Part shown: piece after piece, positions 1-33,700 of the stretch
How the letters are laid out: each line of letters begins with the position of its first letter
Numbering within the stretch: position 1 is the first letter of the stretch
Origin: Endomychus coccineus
Lineage: Eukaryota > Arthropoda > Insecta > Coleoptera > Endomychidae
Assembly (NCBI GenBank): GCA_958510875.1
Contig: OY294069.1
Span: 160,145,111-160,209,110 of the forward strand
Length of the DNA stretch: 64,000 nt
Direction of reading: 5' to 3'
Program-made: the position numbers and the translations under genes
The notes under the pieces: model-generated
Database searches by the model: none
What the model was told of the DNA's origin: nothing
What the model saw: the letters and a program-made list of their open reading frames with translations, nothing else

Positions 1-612
1 ATTCTAAGAATTATTTAAAGAGCGCTTTGAAAAACTGTACAGTATTACATAGTAAACAAGGTAACAATTTGTTAATTAGTGTGATTATAATTTAATATTC
101 TAAGAATTATTTTAAGAGCGGTTTGAAAGACACATGAAAAGACCACTTTGATATAGGTCTAACTAATCATTGAGGATATTTTTATTAGAGTTTTTGACAC
201 CTTTATAAATCTCTATAGATTCTCTAATGTATTCAATTTAAAACCTCCGGTTTGGTTATGTAAAATGCTTAGACTATCTTAATTGGGGAAATTTATGGAA
301 TTATGAATTAAGTTTGTAAAAACTCAACCTTTGCAAATCATTTTTTACAAACTGGTCATAATTTCCCTAATTTAGATAGCCTAAGCATTTTACATAACCA
401 AACCAGAGGTTTTAAATTGAATACATTAGAATCAATGGAGATTTATAAAGGAGTCAAAAACTCTAATAAAAATATCCTCAATGATTAGTTAGACCTATAT
501 CAAAGTGATCTTTTCATGTGTCTTTCTAACCGCTCTTCAAATAATTCTTAGAATATTAAATTATAATCACACTAATTCACAAATTGTTGCTATGTTTACT
601 ATATAATACTGT
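1..612. repeat. Large foldback (inverted-repeat) element
   Basis: Roughly 38-301 reads as the reverse complement of roughly 355-612, with a short spacer near 302-354. A direct repeat starting ATTCTAAGAATTATTT occurs at 1 and at 101, so the element may extend beyond the left edge. No coding potential is seen. It resembles a foldback or MITE-type insertion lying in the last intron, or just 3', of the S15A gene. If transcribed it would form a hairpin with arms of about 260 bp. Confidence 0.75.
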
Positions 613-1245
613 ACTTTCCTAGGATCTACCTGGTTTTGGAATTTCCGTTGATCCCTTAATCTCAACCCTACTTTACTCTACTCTATTTATACTTGAACTG
701 TTTCATTGATTTCTTCATAATTTTCTAATTGTTTGATAATGGCACTTCGGTGTTAAACTATAGTTACGTTTTGACGTTATTATTAATAAAAGTGGTATAA
801 AAACAAAGTAGTTATTCTTTCATATAATCAAAATCATAAATTACTATAAAGTAACAGCTTCCACCATCAATTTTGATTTGGTTGAACAATTATGCTATTT
901 TTGAAAATTTAATTCTTAATTCATTCAAATTTATTAAAACTGCTAACATTTTGAAACTGCTGCGTACAAATTAAATTTTTCTGTACCACGATCCCTATTT
1001 ATAAATTCCATTAACCAAGAAATATTATGATTCAAACAAATAACCCATGAACCCCAATTCCAAGCTACACCATCATAGTTCAAATGATTCAATAAAGAAA
1101 AACTCCAAAGCAAACAGTGTATTGTGTACTGAAGTAATTTATCTGAAACTACTTCCCAATACAGTTCAAGAGAGTGCTGATCCAGACATTCCTTTTTTAA
1201 TTACTATTATGAACAGTTAACATAGCTGAGGAAGACAGTACTTAC
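613..1245. other. Intron sequence of the S15A gene, no gene seen
   Basis: AT-rich sequence downstream of the S15A splice donor at 1245. I searched the minus strand for the conserved S15A C-terminus (the GGIMDHEEAR...GFFF-type ending) and did not find it, so this should be intron and the last exon should lie left of the window. Confidence 0.5.
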
Positions 1246-1544
1246 CCAAATTGTCGAGAAGGTAATAAATTGTTAGTCCATTTTTCAATGTGTGTGATAG
1301 GTACATCAAATCTTGGTGATATGACACCACACTTATTTAATCTACCAGTTAAGTTCACTACAATTTTACCACTCCTGTGATCGTCTACAATTTCAAATTC
1401 ACCGATATATCCATGTTTCATCATCACCGTCAGAAACTTGACAACTACCTTAGAACACGGCCTTATAAGAACCTGTCTCTTTCCACGTTTTTCGGCATTG
1501 TTTATGGATTTTAAGGCATCACTCAATACATTCATGCGCACCAT
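1246..1544 (-). CDS. RpS15A: 40S ribosomal protein S15a, coding exon with start codon (partial gene)
   Basis: Component of the small ribosomal subunit (uS8 family). The exon encodes residues 1 to about 100 of a protein that is normally 130 residues. It starts [20 protein letters not shown] and carries the highly conserved core [15 protein letters not shown] and [13 protein letters not shown]. The start is supported by an acceptor just upstream (pyrimidine run, CAG at 1549-1547, then CA-ATG), the usual S15A layout with an intron just before the ATG. The exon ends at a strong donor, GG|GTAAGT, leaving a split glycine codon. The last 30 residues are missing and must be on an exon left of the window. 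The reading frame is intact and conservation is very high, so a functional gene is more likely than a pseudogene; the processed-copy explanation is excluded by the introns. Confidence 0.95.
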
Positions 1545-1994
1545 TGCTGAAAAAAAGGAACATTATTAACAGAACACCAACAAAAACATTCAAAATATTT
1601 AGTAAATTAGTTGCAATACTAGTCAATAAATAGCACTGGACAAATAAGTAAAAGCTTGAATTCAGTTAGGAAACACTATATACATAAGTACAAAACCTCT
1701 TGTTTTGAGGTTAAGGAAATTTAACTTTTTGAGATAAATGAAAATTGAAAAGCCACCGCATAAAATAATTATAGAAAATTTAAAGTCTGGAATTATCCGA
1801 TTGAAATATGATAACTTATATTTACATTCAAAATCCGACAAAACAGTGGCCTGGTACAACAAGATTTAGACTCTACTTACTTCAAAATTTCCAACCAATT
1901 TTGAATAAATACACTACACAGATGGTGAATGAAGGATAATTACAAATGTAGATATCATATTTTTTGAGGGATGACTATTATAAGTTTAAATTAC

Positions 1995-2057
1995 CTGCGA
2001 TGTATTTATAAATTTATAACAGAACCATTCGCTTAACCCACTGGTCCTGAGAAAAAG
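1995..2057 (-). promoter_or_regulatory. RpS15A: Probable 5' UTR exon and TOP-type start of S15A
   Basis: On the minus strand a pyrimidine tract (CCTTTTTCTC, 2058-2049) is followed by about 60 nt ending in CAG|GTAA at 1995/1994, a good splice donor. Ribosomal protein mRNAs start with a 5' terminal oligopyrimidine tract that mediates growth-dependent translation. Joining this exon to the acceptor at 1547 would give a UTR intron of about 450 bp just before the ATG. The TOP assignment is inference from position and motif. Confidence 0.45.
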
Positions 2058-2481
2058 GACATAGAATAAGAAAATCAGCATCTGTGATCAGTGTGGCACA
2101 GAATAATATTTTCTGTACTAACCACAAATTTTAGAATAATGTTTATTGAAGAATTTCTTCTAGTTCTACATAAAAGTTTCATAGCTTCCATGGTCCATAA
2201 TTTGAGAGAATGGAAATAAATGAGCTTGTTTCCATAATTGAACAGATTTCCCGATAAAATGTAATTTTGAAACGATCTAACAAAATTGTTTTTGTGTGAT
2301 GATTCTATAGCTAGAACATCTGTTTCAACTGTCAATACCAGCCACCATTGAACTACATTTATACTGAAACGTGCTTTTCTATAGAAATGAAACTGTCCGA
2401 GAGAAATAACGCACTAGGATAACTTTATCCTTTTCATACATAAACTACTGTCATATTTTCAACACGGTTTTCGGAAGAATA

Positions 2482-2762
2482 GGTCGTATATACAGGTCTG
2501 GGAACTCGAGGCTGTTTCCTATTTGAGAAGTGTGTCCGCTAAGCGTCATCTGTTGCATAGTACCAAAAGGGTGGCGCATGATTCGAGGGATGTTCTCTGG
2601 CACGTATACTACCATGTTTGAACGATATGGCGCCTAATCTTGACATCCTGACAACATATTTCGATCCATGCGCCAGCTGGTAGCTGAGCGAGGGACTACG
2701 AGTTTGGCGACATGTAAGAGACTCATGTCAAACCTAGAGTTCCCATACCTGTATATACGACC
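2482..2762. mobile_element. MITE, GGTCGTATATACAGG family, copy 1
   Basis: Ends are inverted repeats: GGTCGTATATACAGGTCTGG at the left and its near complement (CCTGTATATACGACC) at the right. The interior shares long blocks, inverted, with 33569-34088 (for example the TGCGCCACCCTTTTGG block). About 280 bp, non-coding. It lies between S15A and Miro. Confidence 0.8.
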
Positions 2763-3240
2763 GTGGTTTAAACTGATGATATCAAATCTAATTGATTAAA
2801 GATTGTAAATGGTATACCTAAATGGTCTGTACTTGGACCCCTTCTTTTGTATTATTTGTCGACTATTTTACATTAGTACTGAAGCAAGGGATTCTGACGA
2901 TGTTTGCGAATAATAAACCGGATCTTACTCACCCGTGCCCGTGAAAAATATTCAGTGTTTCTGAGAAGTTAGCATATACAATAACAGATGGTCTATAAAG
3001 TTTTGCTAATTTCCTCTGATCCAATTTTAATTTCATATTCATAGTTAATTCTATAGTAGAAACAATTACTATGGGTTTTTCCTAAGCATTCCTTCTATAT
3101 TTATCTCAAATGTTTTCTTTCCTATCTCTTTTTTGTCACACCAAAATACGTGTTTATTCATTTTTTCACTTGCATACCTGTATATTACTGACTTGTCGTA
3201 TACCATGTGGTATAATTGGTCTTATGGACAATAAATTACC

Positions 3241-3500
3241 ATTATTATTACCTCCAAGCGGCTATTCTAGGTAAGTAGATTATTTTTGGTTATAAGAACA
3301 TTACCTGAGCACATAAAAAGGACACAATATACTATCTACGAGCGGAAACTCTGGGTTAGTAGGTTTAAGTTTACTTTTGGATGTAATAACATTAACTGAA
3401 CACACAAGAAAATGTAATATATTGCATTCAAGCGGCAATTCTAGGTATGTTATTTGTAAGTTTGTTTCCGGATTCAATAACATTACATGAAGAAATTTGA
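3241..3500. repeat. Diverged tandem repeat, about 110-bp unit
   Basis: Three imperfect units share an AAGCGG(C)NATTCTAGGTA core (near 3255, 3340 and 3430) followed by a T-rich run and an ACATTACNTGA block. No coding potential is recognised. It may be a local duplication or a fragment of a satellite. Confidence 0.5.
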
Positions 3501-3610
3501 ATTATGTACACGCTCAATATGCAAAACGACCAATCACCCTTACATAGAGTCGCGACTGGTACCGTCGCCTCGAAATTTCCGACCCTCTCTCTGGAATTGC
3601 GCTGGTAGTA

Positions 3611-4539
3611 CATAGAGATGACGATATAGAGTTCTTGAGTCCCATAAGCGCAATGCTTTACAAAAAGACCCTCTCTAAGAAATTTGAAGGCAGCCTTTCT
3701 CTTTCTAATTCTCTCGCAATATAAAGATCTCTATGCATCGCTATGTGTTCACGCAACGTAAGTGGCCGGGCTAATCAGAACCGAGTAGAAAGAGATAGCC
3801 TGCCTTCAAGTTTCTTAAGGTTACTTCATAGAGAAGCGAATTGCAATTTGCGGATTGCGAATAATGTTCTCATTGTTCAATTTGAATTTAAAAAATGGCG
3901 GGGAAAGATCACCGACGATGGTTTAATTTCTTGCGAATTCGCAAGATTTGAAATCTGGGAGCGGGAATCTTAAGATAGTTTCAATATTTTGCGAACATTC
4001 GAGCGAATTATGCATGCGCTGAGAGATAAAAGTAGTAGAGAAGAAGATAACCTCATCGTTATACTTTGTTTACTTGGGTCATTTGCTTATTTGTGTAGGT
4101 ACTTCTCTTTCTTTACAGTCTATTGCAACACAAACTACATAATTGCATTGAGTTTGCACAGTCTGAAGATGTGACTGAAAAGTAGATCTGAAGGAAACAA
4201 ATCTATTTCTTTTTGTTTTACTCCTTTTTAACAATACATAAACCGCAATTGCACGCCTTCGTCGCCAATGAAATAATTCCTCATCCATAGTATTAAATTA
4301 CAACCAAAATAATTATCTAACCATACACAAACAAATAGAAAATGTTGAATTATAAATGTCACATATAGCTTAGTGAAAAATAATGTCCTTAAAAAAGTTG
4401 CGAAAGTTCGCAAGTATATGAAATAGGCCGCGCCGCGACTTGCTATTTGCGAATATTCGCAATTCGCAACTCTATGAAGTAATCTTCAGACGGAGTTAAA
4501 AATATAGCAATTTCAATAACTCTATTCTTCATCTCTATG
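3611..4539. mobile_element. MITE, CATAGAGATGAAGAATAG family, with nested insertion
   Basis: Terminal inverted repeats CATAGAGATGA(A) at 3611 and TTCTTCATCTCTATG ending at 4539 match those of the shorter copy at 34523-34831, and internal blocks (AGTAGAAAGAGATAGCCT) match too. About 660 bp (3821-4482) is an insert with its own inverted repeats, which explains the excess length over the 309-bp relative. Short ORFs inside are incidental. Confidence 0.7.
3821..4482. mobile_element. Nested inverted-repeat element inside the preceding MITE
   Basis: Left end TTACTTCATAGAG then AGCGAATTGCAATTTGCG; right end CGCAATTCGCAACTCTATG then AAGTAA, an inverted pair of about 30 bp. The related copy at 34523-34831 lacks this segment, so it behaves as an insertion. 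Superfamily not identified. Confidence 0.55.
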
Positions 4540-4707
4540 GTAGTAGGTCGAATTCACATTAAAGTAAAGATCTATGTGTTATAGTTCAATGGTCAGCACT
4601 GGAGAAGACAATTCATACAAGTTCAGTGGTTTGCGACCATAAAGGAGAACGCAACGTTACTAAAAAGAGTAATATAGATGCTTTCTATAACTTCAGGGCG
4701 TTCGTAT

Positions 4708-4937
4708 CAAAGAGTTGTATATATAGAGTAGACTACTAAGCTTTTCACTGGAAAGTTGAGACATACTGCGCTCTCACTCGCACGATGTGCGCGCGTTATA
4801 CCTATTCTCATACTCTTTGTGATAGAAGGGGAGACCCTGCGAGTGAGAGCGCACTACATGTACGAGGACAGAATGTCCGAGCAGCGCTTTCATATGCTTA
4901 ACACACTACTTGTCTACTGTATATATAGAACTCTTTG
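4708..4937. mobile_element. hAT-type MITE with perfect 8-bp TSD
   Basis: A 230-bp element with inverted termini CAAAGAGTTGTATATATAG and CTATATATAGAACTCTTTG. It is flanked on both sides by GTTCGTAT (4700-4707 and 4938-4945), an exact 8-bp target duplication as made by hAT transposases. The 93-codon ORF across it is incidental. It lies just past the Miro 3' end. A 36-bp relative sits at 41062-41097. Confidence 0.85.
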
Positions 4938-5007
4938 GTTCGTATTATTCGAGGAATCTGACTTTATTGCATCCTATTATAAAAAATACACAAAATTTCA
5001 TCTAATG

Positions 5008-5013
5008 TTTATT
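5008..5013 (-). promoter_or_regulatory. Miro: Candidate poly(A) signal of Miro
   Basis: AATAAA on the minus strand about 63 nt past the Miro stop codon. A second AATAAA is at 4968-4963. The first is the closer canonical signal. Confidence 0.5.
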
Positions 5014-5075
5014 ACATCTATCGTTTTTACATTTTAAGGAAGTTATTTACAACTTATTGACGTAGCTTATTAAGA

Positions 5076-26401
<21,326 letters not shown>

Positions 26402-27104
26402 ATGATCAATTGATCACGTGACTTCCCTACATATTGTTATAAAAATATCTTTTGGACAGTCCTGCGGGGCAAACATAAATGATTGTTGGAAAAGAAAATA
26501 TATTGTATATTAGCCATCGACATATACATATGGACTGCGCGTGGCAATGATAAGCGCGGGTAGTGCCGGCGTGAGAGAGGGGAAAACGAAGAGGACTAAT
26601 ACTGTCTTTATCTATCGGCTCGGGACGTAAACATACTAGCTACAGTCATGTTGCATTTCCATGGCAACGCAGCGGCCAATAGAAACGCGATAGATAAAGC
26701 AGATAAAGACAGTATTAGTCCTCTTCGTTTTCCCCTCTCTCACGCTGGCACTACCCGCGCTTATTATTGCCACGCGCAGTCCATATGTATATGTCGATGA
26801 TATTAGCCGATAATGAAAAACGTTAAATTATACTCTGTTACATTGAAATTTCATCCAAATGGTATACATAATGTATTTCACAACTCTATGTTACATACTG
26901 TCATACTGACAATAATATAACCTTCTTTTATACTGGCACTTTGCTGTCATTTGAACTATCAAAATCTACCACAGAATCAAGAGGTCCTAGACATAAAATA
27001 GATCGTAAAGCCACACCGATGACGTCACTTGAATTTTAAAATCTGTGGACACTTCTGTAGGTTAAATATATACGTGTGATATATATTTATAACTAGACTC
27101 TCCT
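26402..27104. repeat. Dispersed repeat with TGATCAATTGATCACGTG end, copy 2 (interrupted)
   Basis: Inverted relative of 14648-15042, split by the 285-bp MITE at 26515-26799. The AAATTTCATCC, GACGTCA and ATATATATTTATAAC blocks match in order. Confidence 0.65.
26515..26799. mobile_element. hAT-type MITE with about 110-bp inverted repeats and 8-bp TSD
   Basis: Starts CATCGACATATACATATGGA and ends with the complement (TCCATATGTATATGTCGATG). The arms stay paired for about 110 bp (for example AAAACGAAGAGGACTAATAC and its complement). It is flanked by an exact ATATTAGC (26507-26514 and 26800-26807). The copy of the host repeat at 14648-15042 lacks it. Confidence 0.93.
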
Positions 27105-28897
27105 GCTGTTCTCTTGGACCTTCCGTTTTTGTGTTATCGTGTAGTTGCTTAATATTCTATGAAAAATACTAATTGTCTAACGATTTTAGAAAAGGTTAAG
27201 TAAATGTAATATACTCTTTCAACTAATATATTCTAATATAACCAAATGGCTCACAGTTTCTAAAGGATAAGATAAGCCACCCTTATTTAAATTTCTTAGA
27301 AGACCATAAGAGTCCTCAACTAATAAAGTCAACATTCACTTAGGAAGCCATTTTGCCACGCACTTTATTCAGTTAACACTTTTATACACGCTTATTAACA
27401 GGTAAAACCACCTTCCAATCACACGAAGACATAACAGGAACTGGTGCAATGTATAATTTTTCAAATCAAATAGATATAACTTTGTTAAATTGTAATAGTC
27501 ATCACCTGTCACACCTATAGTACCGTCGACGCGCCATTAAGACTAAACGTTACAGTCATAAGCTTCGTATAATCAGCGTATAGGCCTTGTACTATAGAAG
27601 GTATTGTTCAAGCACATTCACACACACGCTGACATCTAATCTCTCAATCTAATTCGTAGTGTACATGTACTTTCAAGCATTTTCTGCCACTAAGAAAAGA
27701 ATTGAGCACAAGCATTTTAAATTTAATTTATTTCCATTAAATACAACCTCAATTTCTATAGGTGTATTAACTAATATAATCTAAACAATAGATATAGGGG
27801 CTGTAGGATCGAAGAGGGAGGAAGGTTCTGAAAGAAAAAGATTTATTATTTATTATACCCGGACATTGATAGCGAATAGGTAGAGGTGAAGGAAATAAAT
27901 AAACAGTATATAAGATGAACATAACGGCAATTTTTCTCTAATATTTATTTGAAAAGAAAATATGTGAAAAATGTACAAATATCATTATTTTGATAATCAC
28001 AGGTGTTTATAAATAAAGGCGATATTACTTACGCACAACTTAATTTAAAATAATTTACAGTTCATGATAGATGAAATGATGATATACATTACGAAAGTTA
28101 ATAATTATTGGAGAAGATATGTTGCTGAATTCAAATTGCTTATGAATTAACAGTTTTGAAATATGATGTTTACAATTAATTGAAAAGAGCTAATTCAAGG
28201 CAAGATATGATTAATATTTTAAAAGTACCTTTATACTTCTTTGAATGAAGCATATTATAATTTCTATTTCATTAAGGAAAACTAGTATACTAATAAGTCC
28301 CAACTTTTTGTTACCAATTATTATTAAAAGCGAAACTACTTTCGGTGAAACGTTTGAATAAGCTTCGTCAACAGTTTTTTATCAAGTGATATAAGTTCGA
28401 GACTTCTTTCAACTATTTTGTATGCCAGCGCAATCAATTATGTTCTAATCTACAGTGGAGACTAACTTCACATTCGAAAGAGCGTAAGCTGGCTTTGCGC
28501 GGGATCTCTGGTCGTCTATGATGTAATCAATCATTTTGGAAAACGTAGCTGCTATTACCGTTAAATTACAAAAAATAAATATTCTGTATTTGTTCAATTG
28601 TAACATCATCCATATTTCTACATATAGCTACAAATTCGGCCTCCCACATTCTTAACCATATGTTTTTCGCAGCAACTTTACGGAGTTTATTTTTTCTTAT
28701 CGTTAGTTTTGAGAAACCACAAAAAAAAAATTTAAACGTAGTTGAGGTGTCTCTAGCTCGAATATCTATCATCTATCAGTTCCATGCAGCTATTTCGCTC
28801 ATCAGTGGAACGAGTAGGGCGATGATGTCACTATTCACGACCAACTCCGCCAGAGATATAGAAAACCTCATTTGGAAATGCTAAAGCATCAAGTGAC
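27105..28897. other. Intergenic, nothing recognised
   Basis: AT-rich spacer between Miro and the DAGL gene. No ORF with a recognisable motif, no repeat shared with the rest of the window. Confidence 0.4.
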
Positions 28898-28968
28898 CCA
28901 AACGCCATCTATCAGAAGATATATGTCTCCTGAAAGAAAAATGCATGATTCTGATAGATGGCGTTTGG
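28898..28968. repeat. Short perfect inverted repeat (19-bp arms)
   Basis: CCAAACGCCATCTATCAGA at 28898-28916 and its exact complement at 28950-28968, with a 33-bp loop. Could be a solo pair of transposon ends or a small hairpin. Confidence 0.7.
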
Positions 28969-30586
28969 AACAGTTTGTGCTCTAACATTTACCAATTGGG
29001 CTTTCTATACCTTTGGCAGAGATGAGCTAATAGCGATTTCATCGTCTTACAAGTACCACTGATGAGCTAATAATAGAGCGAAACAGCTGTCTGGAACTGA
29101 AATTGATAGACGTTTGTCACTGCTCGACCTAGAAAAATCTTAACTCTATTTATTGACTGCTAACACGAAAATGTATTTGTTATTTATCCAATGTATTGAC
29201 ATAGAACAAGCAAAATTATTGGTCTGAGTGGCCACTACGAGCAGACCCACCTCTTCCACCCTTTTGATAACATATGCAATTATGCTTTGGTAAAAGACTT
29301 GTGGAAACTCGCGAATTATACAACTCATCGTTTAGTTCTAGAATTGTTCTGGGGTTCTGCGTAAACTTTTATTCCACGTAGCACCAAAGCAAAAGTCTAA
29401 TGTTTTGATATTGGCCGTGAAATTTTGTGTGTAACTTGTGCTGGATGGCATGTGGCAACATCTTGTTGGAACCAAATGATTTCCATATCAATGTTCTCCA
29501 ATTGATGCCTTAAAGTATTTCTAATATCATGTGCCGGTGGCGATAACGTTCTGCCCAAAATCCGTACCAAACTGCAACTTTTTGTGAATGCATTTGTTTT
29601 TCCTCAATGGCTCGAAATTCGAAAATTTTGCTTGTTGCCGTTGCCGCCTTGTTACGGAACTTATTTTATCACGTTAATAATTTTTTTTCTCAAAAAGGCT
29701 TGGAGTGGGTGTTTGAGATTTGGCATGTTTTAGGCAATACTTGGGGGCAGCCGTCCGGAATTTTGGTGATCTTATTTTCCGTTTCCGAGTTATTACGTCA
29801 AATGTGCGATTTTTCAAAATTATGCTTTGATACACCATATCTGTCGAAAGAATTTATAAATATTGATGACATTTTCTGGACACATTCCTTTTGACGGTCT
29901 TCCAAACAGTTTATTCCAACGAATGTGATGGAGCGAGACAAATGCAACGAAAAGGTAAAACACATAAATTTTCCGTGACGTATTTTATGGATGGCCCCAA
30001 AGCTTGTAGCGGTATTTAATTTCGAAGCTTTTGGCCCGTTGTTTGATTGATAGCACGATCCGTTAAATTGTTTCCAAAAAGTAACTCATTTGGTTGCAAT
30101 GCCCAGCTTTGACATCCCTCAGGTACCGTTACTTGGGTGCAGCAGAATAGCTTCCGGACGGACTTGTTGGAAGCCAGCATCAGCAACATTCGGGATGGGG
30201 TTCTGGTGGGCGACAACCTGATAGAATAGAACATGCCACTGATCATAGGGCACACAATGAGCCCTATCTAGCGTTTTGTATTGAGGATATGGTTTCTTCA
30301 ATACATTAGATCATTCAGTTGTGACTAAAATCGTATTGTTGAAAAAGTCAAATTATGAAACTCGGGAAAAGTTACAATTCACTTACAACACTATGAGAAA
30401 CCAAAGACTAACTCTAAATAGTGCTAAAATAGAAGGCACACTTTGATTGTTTCTTGACAATTGCATCTTATTTATAAAACATGATCAGTGAACATTCATT
30501 ATGCCCGTTCAAAATTTAAATACTTAATCGAATAAATCATTTGGAATGTAAGATCTGGTGAATTATAATTTAAATATTAGAATTTA
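28969..30586. other. Intergenic, possible decayed transposon
   Basis: Mixed composition. Plus-strand frame around 30130-30260 reads like LLEASISNIRDGVLVGDNL, and neighbouring frames are broken; this looks like an old transposable element but cannot be assigned. The AATTTAAATATTAG stretch just past the DAGL stop is its 3' flank. Confidence 0.3.
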
Positions 30587-30758
30587 CTAAATTATTTCAC
30601 TACCATCGTCTCGTTGTTCTCTTAAAATCGTGTCAATAGTCTTATACACATTTTCTGGTAAATGGTCGAGTAACATTCTGGGCATCACCTTGAGTTCCAT
30701 AAAATCTTCTGGTTTCGCCCACCGCATTTCGAAACTGGGACCTCCTGTTCCAGACTTT
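30587..30758 (-). CDS. DAGLB: DAGLB last exon
   Basis: Acceptor GTTTTTCAG ending at 30759. Encodes KSGTGGPSFEMRWAKPEDFM and LKVMPRMLLDHLPENVYKTI, aligned with the family's KW..EF..I.I.P.ML.DH.P block that ends the lipase. Stop TAG. Confidence 0.94.
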
Positions 30759-33700
30759 CTGAAAAACAATATTATGAATGACGAATTGATTCAAGTGGAA
30801 CTAATATCTTCAAGTACACCTTTGAAATTGGTCAGCTGGAAGCTGCCCGATCCTCCGAATGAAGCAGGATACCATAGCGCCTGCTGCCAGATATCCCCAT
30901 GACCCAGAGGACGGACTGGGAGAACAAGGACTCCGGGCCACATGCGCCAGAGAGACTCGTGAGGTTCACGGATGGGTTCAATACTTGCAAGTCTAGCGAA
31001 GCCGGAGTCTACTCTTGCAGACCCAGAAAACCTGAGACTAAGCTACCGAGGTAGGCGGATCTGTATCTGCACTGACAGCCGAGCGGCCCTGGGAACACAC
31101 CGCTCTCAGAAAGCTACTGGGTTTGGCGTGGTGTCCCTGGTTTGAGTCATGCGAAACTTCACATTGCGAAGTTTTCGCACGAACGCTCGAAAGTCCTTCT
31201 CTCTATGAAGAGAAGAGACATATAACTGGTGGCAGAACTTTTCACAGGCCACTGTTATCTGAATAGACATCTACACTTGATGACCCAGGTAGCAGTAGAT
31301 GAGAGGTGAGCCATAAGAGACTCAATCCATGTATAATTATGGCCTTTGGCACTGCCTTAAGCCTACTCGAGAATCAAGTAGTCTAAGTGTTCTGGACTTG
31401 TCTACTCCCGTTTTGATTGATTGACACCATTCCGTTCTGCTTTATTTTTCGAAACAATGGGTGAGCACAAATGTTTTGGTTAGTTCTTTTCCCTCCACCT
31501 TCAGGCGGATTTAGCTGTTATCTACGTCCCAGTCATGGGCATTAGCTAGATTTTACCAGCAAACGTGTGTACCATTCAACAATAATCAAAAACTTACTTT
31601 TCTCCTTTGGTTTTCTTCCTACCAGCTATATGTAAAATTCGACCAGCTGTGTATAATCTAGTTTTGGAAAACCTTCGGACACTTAGATCTGGTGACATTA
31701 GAGTATCCGCCTAGAAATAAATTATATAATTTAATACGCATCGTCCACTTTTGAGCATGATTAGGCTTAAGCTTAAATGTAGCGTTTCAGATTTGTAATA
31801 GAGCCTTGCCTACGTATCACATTAATGACATACATCCATTGAAAAATATGGGGAATCTCACCTACGGGCTCATAGCAAATAACCTCCAATCTTTTGAGAA
31901 ACATTCCAATGCCTAACTGCTCTCCCAACATTCTATCGCTGGTTTGCACAATCTACATTATAGGTTTTCCTCTCATGTACTCAAAAGATCAAGAACATGA
32001 TATGTACCTACATGTATATTGAATTCCCTGAAGAAAATACTTATCTAAGACAAAACCGGTTTTACCTGAAGCCGAATAGTTTTCAAAAAATGGGTTTCAA
32101 GTATTGCATCTTCAAAAAAACGATGAATCTGACAGCAAAAATGAATATTCTATTATATGAATCAGCTGAACAATTGTCATTTGATTTATTAGAATATGTT
32201 GCCATTCATAATGTACAAGATATATTCCGATATATAGAATCAAATTAACTTATTGAATTACCGTGGATCCTGCTACTGTAGGAATGAATCGATTTCCTAA
32301 GAGGGGAGATCGTCCTGGGGTGGCTGTAGTTTCGTCTCTCCAAGTTGACTCCAAGTCACCTGGTGGAACACCGAATAAGGCGTATCCAAATCCATTTAAT
32401 AGAATTCGATACTGAAACAAAAGTTAATTAATGGGGCTATGAACATAGATTTTAATAATGCATGTGTACAAGGGCAAGGAAAATCAATCAATTACAAAAA
32501 CAAACTTACAAATAACCTATTAACCTAGTATTTCCAAAAATATATGAAAAATTAACAAACAAACTTGCGATAACGTTGCCGCTTGGAGTTCGAACCAACG
32601 CTACTGGAAGCAAAATAATATGGAGCCGGGGTCTTACCGCCTAGATTAGCAACGCTTATATCCTTTGACTACACGAGAGGGAAATTTATGATGTTCGAAG
32701 ACCATCGCCGTGCGAGCCAGTGGTAGAATTTTGGGAGAAGAGAAAGGCCTTCGATTTTTTTTTTTGAATCTCGAACAAGAAGCCTCTAATTGAAATTTAT
32801 CAAGAATACTTTTTTTTAGAAAATAAATAAAGTTTTTAAATTTGTATACAATAATAATTTTAGATCATTGGCGTAGAAGTTTAAGGAGTTTGAGTACGTA
32901 CAAAACCCCATAGCTTACGCTGTTTCAAAAACATTTTGTCACCAGAAAAAAATTTCTCATCCAGTAAAACTAAAGTGAAGATAATGAAGAAAATGTAATA
33001 ATTTTTCAAAACTTCAACACCCTTGTATCTCGGAAACGAAGTGATTTAGAAAAAAATTTCATATAAAAGACCCCCATTATTTTTAGAACTTCTATCGTTT
33101 ACCAAAGTTATGTACGAAAAAACTGAAACACCCTGTATAATAATACGAGGAAGGTCCTAGTATCGACTTTTTATTCATTTATTTATCACAGACGAAAAAT
33201 ACATTTCATGTTCACAGTTGAGAGAAAAAAAACAAATACATATAATTATTTGAAATAAAATTATCAAAAATAACAAAACTATACTTGTTGTGCACAAACA
33301 TATACAATATAACTAAAAATTAAATAGAACGAGGAAGTTTGAGATTAAAGGAAGTACTAGAAAGGGAAGTTAAATCCTCAAGTTTGGTATACTGATTGGC
33401 ATTTCTCATTATGCGTCTAAGTGGAGAGTAAAAAGAATAATTTGTTGTACAGTAGGGAACATAAAAAATTTGAGTTGAATTCACAGTTTGTCGTGTAAGA
33501 CTTCTGTGTCTATTCGAAACAACTTAAATGATATAGAGTATAATTTGATCATGACTTCATCTGTTTCTACCACGGTCGTATATACAGGTCTGGAAACTCT
33601 ATGTTTGAAATTAGTCTCTTACATGTCACCAAACTCGTAGTCCCTCGCTCAGCCACCAGCTGGCGCATGGATCGAAGTATGTTGTCAGGATGTCAGGATT

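Noticed and set aside
4756..5037. 93-codon plus-strand ORF
   Set aside because: Lies across the hAT MITE 4708-4937 and the Miro 3' flank; no conserved motif.
30630..30902. 90-codon plus-strand ORF
   Set aside because: It is antisense to the last DAGLB exon (30758-30587) and continues into retroelement debris; no motif on this strand.
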